From positions 130,425 to 194,424 of the forward strand of contig MNCI01029439.1 in the NCBI GenBank assembly GCA_015680685.1: a stretch of 64,000 nucleotides of DNA, written 5' to 3'. Below are positions 34,282 to 44,109 of this stretch, piece by piece. Position 1 is the stretch's first letter, and each line of letters begins with the position of its first letter. The notes beneath the pieces are model-generated. The model did no database searches. It worked only from the letters and a program-made list of their open reading frames with translations, and was not told where the DNA came from. This DNA is from Gnetum montanum (Eukaryota > Streptophyta > Gnetopsida > Gnetales > Gnetaceae). A program made the translations under genes and the position numbers.

Positions 34282-36451
34282 ACTAGGGAAACAACCCATG
34301 CCAATAACAAAGGCATAGATACATTAGAATATGAGCGTCACCAACTTCCACCCCTTAATCTAAGATCATCAATTGGGAGAAGTTTGACACTTCTAAGAAA
34401 TTCAAATAGGCATTCATTGTTTTGGATCTCTCCCTTTCCATTCAGTCATGGGGGAGATGGCCACCTATGCTAAGCATTCGGGGCCCTCAATTCTTTTTAA
34501 TTTTTTTTACAAGTTTTTGTTTTACACATTTTTGTTTTACAAGTTTTTGTTTTCCACATTTTTGTTTTACACATTTCTTTTTACACGTTTTTGTTTTACA
34601 CATTTTCTTTTTACAAATTTCTTTAACTTCTCTTTTTTTTTTTACAACATTGTTATACTTTTTCATTTTTTGCATGTGTGTGTGCGTGTGTATCCACCTA
34701 GTAAGTTTGTCATCAATAAGTGTTCTTCCTGATGGTATGAACTGTTTTTCTATTGATTGCTAATGTTTGGTTTTTACCTTTAAGTCACGATGTTGATACT
34801 AAGGTATGTTTCTTTTGATATAGCAGGCAATGAGTTCACTCCATCCATTTATCCACAAGTTCTATGGTCTCTCTCGGCTTGGAAATGTATAGTCCCTTTT
34901 TAGATAAGAACTATCAACGAATAGGTGACTGGGCATTTCTCAAACTAAGGAAGGACTCAAGGATTGAAAAAGGGTGTGACTTCAATGGAACTTGATGCAT
35001 TTGTATTGGCCATTCTTTTGGATGCTTGGATGTTTTCTTCTTGAGTTTTCTTACCGTTTCGATGTTACTCAATCATCGGGAAGCTGAGCAAATAAAAATA
35101 ACAAAGTCTTTCCATGGTGTGGTTCTCACGCATAAATACATAAAATAACAAAAAAAACACAACAAAAAAGAAAAAAAAAGAAAGAAGTGAGAATTCAAAG
35201 CACACCCCTTAGATGAAATAATTCCTTGGGCTACAAGCACTGGTTATGGAACTAAAATAAAAATGTTCCCTCTAACTAAGGCACTTCTCGCTTCCCATTC
35301 TCTCCTTGTTTTTTTCGGAATGGTGGTGGCTCTTGGGTGAAGGCATTCTTGTTACTTCAAGAGGATGGTTCGGCCAAATGCATTAATGTGAAGTCATTGG
35401 AAGTGGTTTGTTTGAGGTCAGAGTTGGAATGAGATTTTCCGAGTCACATTAATCATGAACTACACAAGGGGCTGTACACTACCTTGTTCTTGGGACTCCA
35501 TTCCATTCCATTCTCTCCACTCTTCTCTCCATTGTTCACCTCATTGCCAGTTGTATCATTAGTGTATATATTTTGGTTGATGCATTGTTTTCTTTCTCGT
35601 AAATTCTTGCAGTTAAGATTTTAACTCTTGTTCCAAATGACATTCCCAAAGCCTACGGACTCTTTGAATGTGGGTTTGTCAAGGCATTAAGGGCATGAGC
35701 TTGCTTTGCGAAGGACCCACTAACATTCCTCTTTGGTGCACCAATTAAACTCTTTTCCCTAACATTTCTGCAATCTAATTTATTCTGTTCATTTCCATCT
35801 TGACATCCATTTCATCGATGCTATAGTTGTCTCTTTTTCTTCATCTTTCTTGTTCTTTTTCTTTCTCCATTCTATCACTACCGGAGGTTTGCGATTAATC
35901 ATGGGGGTACGAGGCCCAATTTTTTCAATTTTCCCCTAACCCCTACACCTTCGGTAGTCACCAATATGATATCTCCAGATCTGTATCAGCCATACCACAA
36001 CCTAAGCCAATGGATCTTTTACTGCAGCAAGGTATCAACTGCATTGAAATTCATTTACCCTTTCTAATATAGGATTGTGTTGTGTGTGCATATGGCAATC
36101 ATACAACAATAGATTGGATCTGAGAGGAACACTTGGAATGGAGCAATGTTGAAGTAGCTCTGCAAAGAACGAGATGGATAGCATGCTTACGGATGGACAA
36201 TGAAAGGTGCAATCTTGGCGTTGGCAACAGCCAAACTTCTTTCTCTCTCTCTTTATTAGCTGCCAATTGAGGCTTGATATCAATGTAATAAGGTGTTCAC
36301 TTTTGTTATCATGAACACCAGTTTTTTCTTGTCTTGTAATGATGATCCGTTCACATGTTATCCCATTAGTTCCATTTGAGTTAATAATCCCATACCATCC
36401 CAATATTTTGTAAGGAACTCGAGGACAAGTTTTTATTTAGTCATCGAGGTA
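34282..36451 (+). other. Element F 3' untranslated region
   Basis: Collinear with D 17251-19504: polypurine-like motif (34443-34453), TTTTTGTTTTACA array (34505-34620), TG run, conserved blocks (near 35100, 35205-35290, 35690-35730), and a second polypurine-like motif TAATCATGGGGGTA (35896-35909). It ends with the true tract TAGTCATCGAGGTA at 36438-36451. F/L-rich frames here are repeat artefacts. Confidence 0.8.
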
Positions 36452-36573
36452 TGATGGGACGCGATATTGCATGGGCCACGATATCACATATGTGATATCG
36501 TGTCCGCTGCGATATCGCATCCCACGCGATATCGCGTATGCGATATCGCGATGCGCAGCAAAATCTATAAATA
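36452..36573 (+). promoter_or_regulatory. U3 palindromic array and TATA box, element F 3' LTR
   Basis: Six GATATC-type palindromes (36462-36550) with spacers GTCCGCT and CCCAC, then CTATAAATA at 36565-36573. Confidence 0.7.
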
Positions 36574-37278
36574 AGAGGTGGCTCTCCCTTGTTTTCCATT
36601 CTAGGCCTAGACTGTAGGAAAACTTTGGTAGTTTGATCTCTCTAGAGATAGAATATTTTCCATGTGCCCGCAATAGGAGCTCCAAAGTAAACAGATCTTT
36701 ATTCGAGCAAACATTGTACCTGAACACAAATTTGTGTACGACAATAAAGACAAACTTCTTGGATAAACCTTGCAATGCATGGAATAGGCTAATTAGGACT
36801 TTATTTTTTTTCATTTAAATGCTTTATTAGTGATTAAATATTTCTCAATCCTTCTCTCCTAGTTAAGTGCCTCAATACGACCGCTTCGAGCACGTGCGTT
36901 ATGCTTAGTGATCCCAGCAACGATTAGCGTTTGGTAACCAAGGTTGCATCGGTCCAGGGTGTGAATGGTAAGTGGGAACGGATGCTGATGCTACGTTAAT
37001 TCAGACTTAGTTAGTTAGTTAAAGTTAGTTAATTAATCTCTTCAACCCTTTACCTTATCAGCTTAGGAGATATAAACTGAAAATACCATAAAAATCATAT
37101 ACCTCGGACTTACTTAAGCATACCATGACAAATACAAGTAAGTCTGGGAAGACAACGAATAATTAACCTTAAGTGTTCCATGAGGCGTGTAGGCACTTAG
37201 TCTACGGAGTTCGATTGGATCGCGTGTGTTATGCTCATATTCGTATGGTTGAGTGTAGGGGTACCTCACCACTCATCA
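36452..37278 (+). repeat. Element F 3' LTR
   Basis: 827 bp, TGATGGGACG...CACTCATCA, followed by GTAGG. Confidence 0.9.
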
Positions 37279-37283
37279 GTAGG

Positions 37284-38063
37284 GTTTGTTTTTTCCTATA
37301 AATACATGTGCTTCCGCCATGTATTGGGCATCTTTTGGTCATTTTGTAGCTAGACTCTTGCAATTTTATTCTGTAGTCTTAGAGAACAGTCAGTGAGTGC
37401 CTACAGTGTGGATCTAAGTCAATTTTATGACATCTTATTCGAGTAGCAATGTACCTAGACACATTTCATGAATGGAAATAAGATCAAGATTTATTTTTAT
37501 TCATTGTAGCACTTTGACTTAGATTAGATTTACTTTCCCTGTACTTAGTTCATATTTATGTTTCATGTACTTAGTTAATATTTACATTCCATACAAGTTA
37601 ATCAATTGGCAGAATGAGCACAACTAGTTTCAACTGTAAACATGTATTCGCTTGGTAATTCCAGTAGCATTATTGCTTGGTTCGCCCAGTAGCGTAGTGC
37701 TTGGTAATCCTAATAGTGGATACATGGGTTCAAGATGTGTATGGCAAGCTGAGAATAGACACTCATCGCCCATAGGCTAGTTTAGACTTTATCTTCTTTT
37801 TGTTAATTAGATTAAATAATTAATTTCTTTATTATTATTAGGAGTAGCATAAGGTTAAAACAACATCAACAATCATATGTCTCACTTTGGACTAAACCAT
37901 ATGTGATAACACTACCACTAGTCCAAGTGGGAAGACAGTGAATTGTGATCAAGGCATAATGCTCTAGATGCCACAACTAGTCCCATCCATAGAATTTGAT
38001 CATATCATGTGTGAATGCTTGTGATTTGTATAGTTGGGCATAGGGGGTACCTGTCACTCATCA
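37284..38063 (+). repeat. Element E 3' LTR, TATA to end
   Basis: Continues the LTR cut at 30241: CCTATAAATAC (37295-37305), the 'cttgcaattttattctgtagtcttagaga' stretch matching 21805-21835, AATAAGATC, then the U5 ending GTCACTCATCA. Confidence 0.8.
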
Positions 38064-38461
38064 CTTATGGTTGCACATGTGATTAGTATAACAATGTGGT
38101 TGCACTTGACCAATATAACAATGTGCAATTAATACCAAATAGGATTCTACATGATTGTTAACAAATAAACTTGACTTGTGGTTGCATATGTGATTGGTAT
38201 AACAATATGTGATTAATATCAAACAAGTTTCCATGTTGACAAATAAACTTAACTCCTATACCAATGGTTACAACACGGTTGCATATGCGATTAGTATAAT
38301 AGTGTTTGATTGTATGATTAATGTGAAATAGGTTTTCACAATCCTTGTCATTGCATGTGATGTACTCCATGATATATAGTCCAATTAGAATGTTAAAATT
38401 CTTATCCACCAAAATTAAGCCTATAACTTGGAGCTTTTAAATCAAGCATCTTACCACTAGA
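38064..38461. repeat. Degenerate tandem repeat, about 100-bp unit
   Basis: Three diverged units (from 38068, 38177 and 38276) share 'ggttgca.atgtgatt.gtataa.a.tgtg', then 'aattaat..aaa.agg', then a 'gttaacaaataaactt' element. No coding potential. The unit ends in a 20-bp dimer that was the target of element I. Confidence 0.6.
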
Positions 38462-38466
38462 CTAAG

Positions 38467-39294
38467 TGATGAGTGAAACGAGCGTAGCACGCGCGATCCG
38501 GTCAAAATCTGCAGACTAAATGCTTACACGCCCCATGGAATACTTGGGGTTTATCATTCGTTGTCTTCCCGAACTTACTTGTAGTTTTCACAGTGTATGG
38601 TTAAGTAAGTTCGAGGTATATAATTTTTATAGCTTTTTATGTTTTTCTCCTATGCTATCGAGGTGAAGGATTGAGAAACTAACTACCTCTAACTAATGAC
38701 TAAGTCTAAATTAACTAGCGTCAGCATCCGTTCCCACTTACCGTACACACCCTAAACTATGCAACTGTGGCTACCAAGCGCTAATCATTATTGGGATCAC
38801 CACACGTAACGCATGTGCTCGAAGTGGTCGTACTGAGGCACTTAACTAGCCTAAGCATGACAAGCATCCGTTCCTTGACTAGCCGTACACATTCGTAGAT
38901 GCTCGTAATCAAGTCGTACTCATGTTGTGCTACTGTACGTAATAAATAACAGGTAGGAAATAACATGTAATAAATAACAAGTAATAAATCCTATTCCATG
39001 CACTACAAGGTTTATCCACAAAGCTCGTCTTTATTGTCATACACAACTTGCGTTCAGGTACAATGTTGTTCGAATAAAGATCTGTTCACTTGGGGACTCC
39101 TACTACGGGCACATGGAAAATATTCTATCTCTGGAGTGATCAATCTGCCAAAGTTTCCCTACTTCTAGCCTAGGATGAGAAATAAGAGGAGTGCTGCCTC
39201 TTATTTATAAATTTGGCAATGGACCACGATATCGTGTACGCGACATCGTAGGGGAAGACGTGATATCACGGCTCATGCAAATCGCATCTCATCA
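38467..39294 (-). repeat. Element I 3' LTR
   Basis: 828 bp. Starts TGATGAGTGAAACGAGC and lacks about 30 bp just inside that end compared with the other LTR. Reverse TATA (TTATTTATA) at 39201-39209; GATATC words at 39228-39280. Confidence 0.85.
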
Positions 39295-40383
39295 TACCCC
39301 CATGACTGAATGAAAACTCGTCCTCAAGTTCCTTACAATAATATCGGGAAGGTATGGAATTATTGAGGGGAATTGAACTAATGGAATGACATGTGAACGG
39401 ATCATCATTACAAGACTTGGCAAGACTAGTGTTCATGACAACAAGGGTGAACACCTTATTACAATGACATCAGGCCTTAGTTGGCAGCTTGAGAGAAAGA
39501 GATAGAGAAAGAAGTCTTGCTACTGCTAACGCCAAGATTGCGTCTTTCTTTGTTCATCGGTAAATGCACCATCGATCTTGCTCCTTGCATAGCTACTTCC
39601 AGCGTGGCCCCATTCCATGTGTTTGCTCCAAATCCAATCCGTTGTTGTATGATCGCCATCTGCATACACAACACAATCTTATATTAGTAAGGGTAAATGA
39701 ATCATCATGTAATTAATACCTTGTTGCGATGAAAGTCCATTGGCTAGGTTGTGGTATGGCTGATATGGATCGGGAAATATATTAATGATGACTACCGAAG
39801 GTGTAGGGGTTGGGAAAAAATCAAAAAATTTCGGGGCTAGGAGAAAATCGAAAAAATCAGGCCCCGTAACCCCATGACTAATCGTGAACCTCCGGTAGTG
39901 TTAGAATGGAGAAAGAAAAGGAGTAATAAAGATAGATAAAAAAAACTAAAAACATCAGTGAAATGGATGTCAAGATGGAATGAACAAAATAAAATTAATT
40001 GCAAAAATGTTAGGGAAAAGAAGTTAACAAATGCTCCAAATAGGAATGTCAGTGGGTCCTCCCCAAAGCAGGCTCATGTCCTTAATGCCTTGACAAACCC
40101 ACATTCAAAGAGTCCGTAGGCTCTGGGAATGTCATTTGGAATAAGAGTTAAAGTCTTAACCACAAGCGTTTACCAAAAAGAAAATAATTTCTCGACCAAA
40201 ATATACACTAATGATACAACCGATAATGAGGTGAACAATGGAGAGAAGGGTGGAGAAAAGAGAATGGAATGGAATCCCAAGAACAAGGTGGTGTACAGCC
40301 CCTTGTGTAGTTTATGATTAAAGTGACTTGGAAAATCTCATTCCAACTCTAGCCTCAAACAAACCACTTCCATACTTTCTCTT
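39295..40383 (-). other. Element I 3' untranslated region
   Basis: Reverse-strand equivalent of the last third of D's 3' region: polypurine tract TCATGGGGGTA at 39295-39305, the pre-PPT block (39306-39370), a second polypurine-like motif (39864-39882), and the gggcatgag..tgctttgg block (40043-40100). It ends at the join with RT at about 40383. Confidence 0.75.
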
Positions 40384-41052
40384 CTACCAGTTGAGCTTTA
40401 GGTTGGTTTCAACACATCGTTTCAATACTTGCTCCAACCGGTCGAGGGCTTGATCAAAGCTCATCCCATAAGCGGAGAAGTCGTCCATAAAGACTTCTAC
40501 TCCGTTACCTATTTGCTACTAAAAGATGCTTAGAACTAATCGTTGGAATGTAGCAGGAGCATTACACAAGCCAAAAGGCATTTGTTTATATGCAAATGTT
40601 CCCCAAGGACTCGTGAACGTTGTTTTGGCTTGGTCTTCTGATGCGATTCGTATTTGGTTGTACCCACTATACCCATCCAGAAAACTGTAATAGCGATGTC
40701 CTGATATAGTGTCTAAGACTTGGTCAACAAATGGCAATGGGAAGTGATCTTTGAATGTTGCCATATTCAATAGCCTAAAGTCTATACATACCCTCCATTT
40801 ACATCCTTTTTTTTGTATGATTACAAGAGGACTAACCCATTCACTATCAGCAATGGGGTAAATGAACCCAGCCTTAAGAAGTTGCATATCTTAATAGAGG
40901 ATAAAGGTAAAGTCTGGAATATACTCATCGGGATGAGTATAGACTATCTTGTATTGTTTAGGACTTGCCTGATTTCGGCTATGTGTTTTATGTTGCCGAT
41001 TGTCTCGTGTATGGTCCTTAGGTGGTGAGTTGCTCTTATGAGAAGAAGACAT
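40384..41052 (-). pseudogene. Element I gag N-terminus fused to reverse transcriptase
   Basis: ATG at 41052 begins MSSSHKSNSPPKDHTR, the gag start of elements D and F, and continues to DEYIPDFTFILY. One stop follows (TAA for CAA), then an RT domain follows in the same frame. The RT has LLKAGFIYPI, SEWVSPLV, a RVCIDFRLLN palm motif, DHFPLPFVDQVLD, YYSFLDGYSGYNQI, TTF.SPWGTFAY, MPFGLCNAPATFQR and FMDDFSAYG (40474-40491), the YMDD-type active site. RT ends near LEQVLKRCVETNLKLNW at about 40390. The thumb/connection, RNase H and integrase are deleted. Very few stops remain, which makes it the least decayed RT in the window. Confidence 0.8.
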
Positions 41053-41175
41053 TGTTATCGGTGTGCTATTTCACCGTTATATAAATTTTTTATCTTGATT
41101 AACCCAAAGGTTCGTTTAGGCTCCCAATGATGTGAGTGATATCCTTTATGTTGTATTTAGCGCATAAACACTTAG

Positions 41176-41193
41176 TCCCCGGCAACGGCACCA
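41176..41193 (-). other. Element I primer binding site
   Basis: Reverse strand TGGTGCCGTTGCCGGGGA, the best preserved copy of the tRNA-Asp-type site in this window. Confidence 0.9.
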
Positions 41194-41194
41194 A

Positions 41195-42162
41195 TGATGA
41201 GTGGCGAGGTACCCCTACACTCAACCATACAAAACGAGCGTAGCACATGTGATCCGGTCGAACTCCGCAGACTAAATGCTTACACACCCCATGGAACACT
41301 TGGGGTTTATCATTCGTTGTCTTACCAGAATTACTTGTAGTTGTCACGGTGTATGGTTAAGTAAGTCCGAGGTATATAATTTTTATAGCTTTTTATGTTT
41401 TTCTTCTATGCTATCGAGGTGAAGGGTTGAGAAACTAACTAATGACTAAGTCTAAATTAACTAGCGTCAGCGTCCATTCCCACTTACCGTACACACCCTA
41501 AACTATGCAACTGTGGCTACCAAACGCTAATCGTTACTGGGATCACCACACATAATGCACGTGCTCGAAGTGGTCGTACTAAGGCACTTAACTAGCCTAA
41601 GCATGACAAGCATCCGTTCCTTGACTAGCCGTACACATCCGTAGATGCTCGTAATCAAGTCGTACTCATCCCGCGTTCTAGGAGTTGAGGGTGAGAGAAT
41701 CTAATCGCAATGAGCAGCTGATTCCTTGATTAGCCGTACACATTCATAAATGCTCGTAATCAGGTCGTACTCATGCCGTGCTACTGCAGGTAATAAATAA
41801 CAGGTAGGAAATAACATGTAATAAATAACAAGTAATAAATCCTATTCCATGCACTGCAAGGTTTATCCACAAAGCTCGTCTTTATTGCCGTACACAACTT
41901 GCGTTCAGGTACAATGTTGCTTGAATAAAGATCCGTTCACTTGGGGACTCCTACTGCGGGCACATGGAAAATATTCTATCTCTGGAGTGATCAATCTGCG
42001 AGAGTTTCCCTACTTCTAGCCTAGGATGAGGAATAAAGGGAGTGTCGTCTCTTATTTATAGATTTGGTGGTGGACTGCAATATCGCGTACACGACATCGC
42101 AGGGGAAGACGCGATATCGCGATGGCCATGATATCGCGGCTCATGCAAATCGCATCTCATCA
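41195..42162 (-). repeat. Element I 5' LTR
   Basis: 968 bp. About 110 bp longer than its partner in the middle because a 'gtacacat(t/c)cgta.atgctcgtaatca.gtcgtactcat' segment is duplicated (41632-41672 and 41733-41775). Reverse TATA at 42052-42060; GATATC words at 42080-42140. Confidence 0.85.
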
Positions 42163-42167
42163 CTAAG

Positions 42168-42700
42168 CATCTTACCACTATGCTAACATCTCATTGTTGG
42201 GTAAGAGTAATAAAAACCTGTGATGAGCTGGAAATGGCTCTAAATTAACATCATCATCCCATTCTGATAGGAAATTGTAGGATGAATCAATATAATCATG
42301 ATTTACTCAGTGCTTGAGAAATTCCTAAGATCGGTCAAAACTATATCTTTTTAAATTAAAAATAAATGATATTGGTTACATGTGCAAGAGAGGCACAAGA
42401 AATTTTGGACATTTTTCTGTAGCATTCTTAATCAAAAGGTTGCTTAACCTTCTCATGTTTTAGTTTAATGGTAACTGGATTTGAGTGGTGAGGCAACTTT
42501 GAGGATACCGACACCAATGGCTTGACTTTAATATTGATAACCTTAACAGTGACAAGACTAGTAACTTTAATTTCACAGATTGAAATAATGTTATATAAAA
42601 TTAAATAAATGATGAAATTGAATGAAAAAGATGTTAAAATTAATAGACGTAACAAGTCTTCATAATGGTTTCTAGGTTGCCATACGATCATTTTTCAATA
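42168..42700. other. AT-rich intergenic DNA
   Basis: No gene or element recognised. Small frames here have no coding character. Confidence 0.5.
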
Positions 42701-42779
42701 AGGGAAAAAAATGTTCTCAATGTCAAAGACGTAGGTAGAATTGTAGTATCCACTCAATAAAGTCAAAGACTCGAGTGTT

Positions 42780-44090
42780 TCCTTTTCAATTTTCATTGTT
42801 GATCAGCACTACCATGACTCCACCACCTCATTTAATCTGCAACATTGCTGCTAATGCCATTGCCATGGCCATACACAAGGTTAGAAATTAACACCCATAT
42901 ACCTGTATTTAGGGATTTTTATTGTAAAAAAGGTTTAAAATTTTTAAATACCTATATTTTTAAACAAATATATTTCAAACATGTCTATAAATAATACAAT
43001 AAGATTAATTATATTATTGTTGTTATTGTAATTTAATAATATATTTTGAAATTCAATGTAATACTCATTTAAACTAGGCAGTGCCAAAATTTGAGATAAT
43101 TTTTCTTAACTTAAGATGTTTTTAACTTTACTCTTTTGAATAGTGAGGAATTCTACCACATTAGCTTTATTTTCTTGGTTTTAGGATTAGTTTTAATATG
43201 CCACTAAAAATCCAATGCATTATTACTCATTTAAACTAGACAATAAAAAATAAAGATATTTTTTATTAATTTAACATGTTTTCACCTTTACTCTATCAAC
43301 ATCAACTTTATTTTCTCATTGTTATTTTTTATTTTAATATGTTTTGTTTAATTTAAAAAGCTATTTTTAAAAACTATACCTTAAATTTCCTTTAACAAGC
43401 ACCCTGGCCTTTAATTTTCAACCTTGGCCATACACATGAATTTGATATCCGATCCGATCCGGTGGAGAAAGTTTGATGTGATGAGCGGGGAAATCAAAAA
43501 ATGATTATGCCCAATAAATTTATATACACCATGGCCACGGCGACGAAGCGGACAATAGTGATTGGATTATAAATTCATTGAATATTTATCAAAGTCATTC
43601 CGACTTTGGGCACAAAAGTCTTCAAACACCATTGACGGTCACCAAAGTCCGATGTCCGTCAGTACCATCTGTCACGGCGTGCCTGTAAATTTCACACCCC
43701 GCTTTTTAAGGAATTATGACTTGTCGTAATTGACTTTTACGTAGCGAAAATTTAGCCGCGTTTTATCCACGATTCGGACCTGTCACAATCAATTTTTTTC
43801 CCAAGGAAATTGACTCGTAAGAACCGGATTTTAAGTTGAATGTGATGCCTGGCAATTAAATTTAATTGGTGAGAGCATACGTAACTCCTCCGCCAAAGAT
43901 AATGGCGTGGGGGATGGAGCAGCAGTAGAGTACATTTGTCAAAAGTGTTTGAGGCATATAACACAGAAAACGTTAACGTCTTAACTTCTTTCGTCAAAGT
44001 CTTCAACTGCTACAACGTGCACGTAGGGATAACTGCAAGGAAAATTTAGGACCCTTTTTTGCCCCGATCCGGACTTCAACAATAGACCTT
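42780..44090 (-). pseudogene. Inverted remnant of RLP gene 5' end (promoter and first codons)
   Basis: Reverse-strand sequence 44080 to 43880 aligns with the region upstream of the RLP gene (48695-48890). Shared words include gatcggg, gcagttatc..tacgtgcacgt.gt.gcagttgaaga and cttctactgctt.atcccc. Further along both have 'gcttcgtc.ccgt', and both reach ATGTGTATGGC: reverse strand at 43437 and forward strand at 49358, just before the assembly gap. With the MITE removed the frame reads M-C-M-A-M-A-M-A-L-A-A-M-L-Q-I-K then stop, which looks like the start of a signal peptide. A TATA-like TATATAAAT lies at about 43523-43533. The rest of the gene is absent. It is a truncated inverted paralog. Confidence 0.65.
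42877..43425. mobile_element. MITE with 10-bp target duplication
   Basis: 549 bp, very AT-rich and non-coding. The ends are inverted: AAGGTTAGAAATTAA at the left and, reversed, AAGGTTGAAAATTAA at the right. It is flanked by the perfect direct repeat GGCCATACAC (42867-42876 and 43426-43435). A 9-10 bp target duplication is typical of Mutator-like transposons and their MITEs; the short inverted ends are less typical. Inside there is an imperfect direct repeat (43068-43140 and 43227-43300, 'tactcatttaaacta'). No transposase. Removing it restores a continuous sequence across the target. Confidence 0.75.
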
Positions 44091-44109
44091 TAAACACCTA
44101 CACACCTGT

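Larger units (their letters stand above)
30242..37278 (+). mobile_element. Element F: complete gag-only Athila-like LTR retrotransposon
   Basis: 7,037 bp with the perfect target duplication GTAGG (30237-30241 and 37279-37283). Same order as D: 5' LTR, PBS (30965-30982), gag-protease remnant (31107-34281), untranslated 3' region, polypurine tract and 3' LTR (36452-37278). No RT or integrase. Its gag is the best preserved in the window. The 5' LTR lacks about 120 bp of its end at the single unknown base 30962, which looks like an assembly collapse rather than biology. It sits inside the U3 of element E's 3' LTR. Confidence 0.88.
21490..38063 (+). mobile_element. Element E: gag-only LTR retrotransposon, twice interrupted
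   Basis: Reassembled from four pieces: 5' LTR plus gag start (21490-23927), gag end plus 3' region and start of 3' LTR (26977-30241), and the rest of the 3' LTR (37284-38063). The R-U5 parts of the two LTRs are close matches (compare 21736 onward with 37296 onward). CTTAT precedes (21485-21489) and follows (38064-38068) the element, a possible target duplication. Two later insertions split it: composite X (23928-26976) and element F (30242-37278). Like D and F it has no pol. Confidence 0.75.
38467..42162 (-). mobile_element. Element I: small complete deletion derivative with gag-RT fusion
   Basis: 3,696 bp on the reverse strand with the perfect target duplication CTAAG (38462-38466 and 42163-42167). 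5' LTR 41195-42162, PBS 41176-41193, gag start joined to an RT domain (about 40384-41052), 3' untranslated region with conserved blocks, polypurine tract (39295-39305), 3' LTR 38467-39294. Most of gag, protease, RNase H and integrase are missing. Intact ends and duplication show it transposed as a unit. The gag-RT join may predate insertion (inference). Confidence 0.85.

Noticed and set aside
38445-38466. Possible tRNA-derived SINE: reverse strand has a box-A-like TAGTCTAGTGGTAAGA
   Set aside because: No box B, no cloverleaf and no SINE tail found; it is part of a 20-bp dimer.
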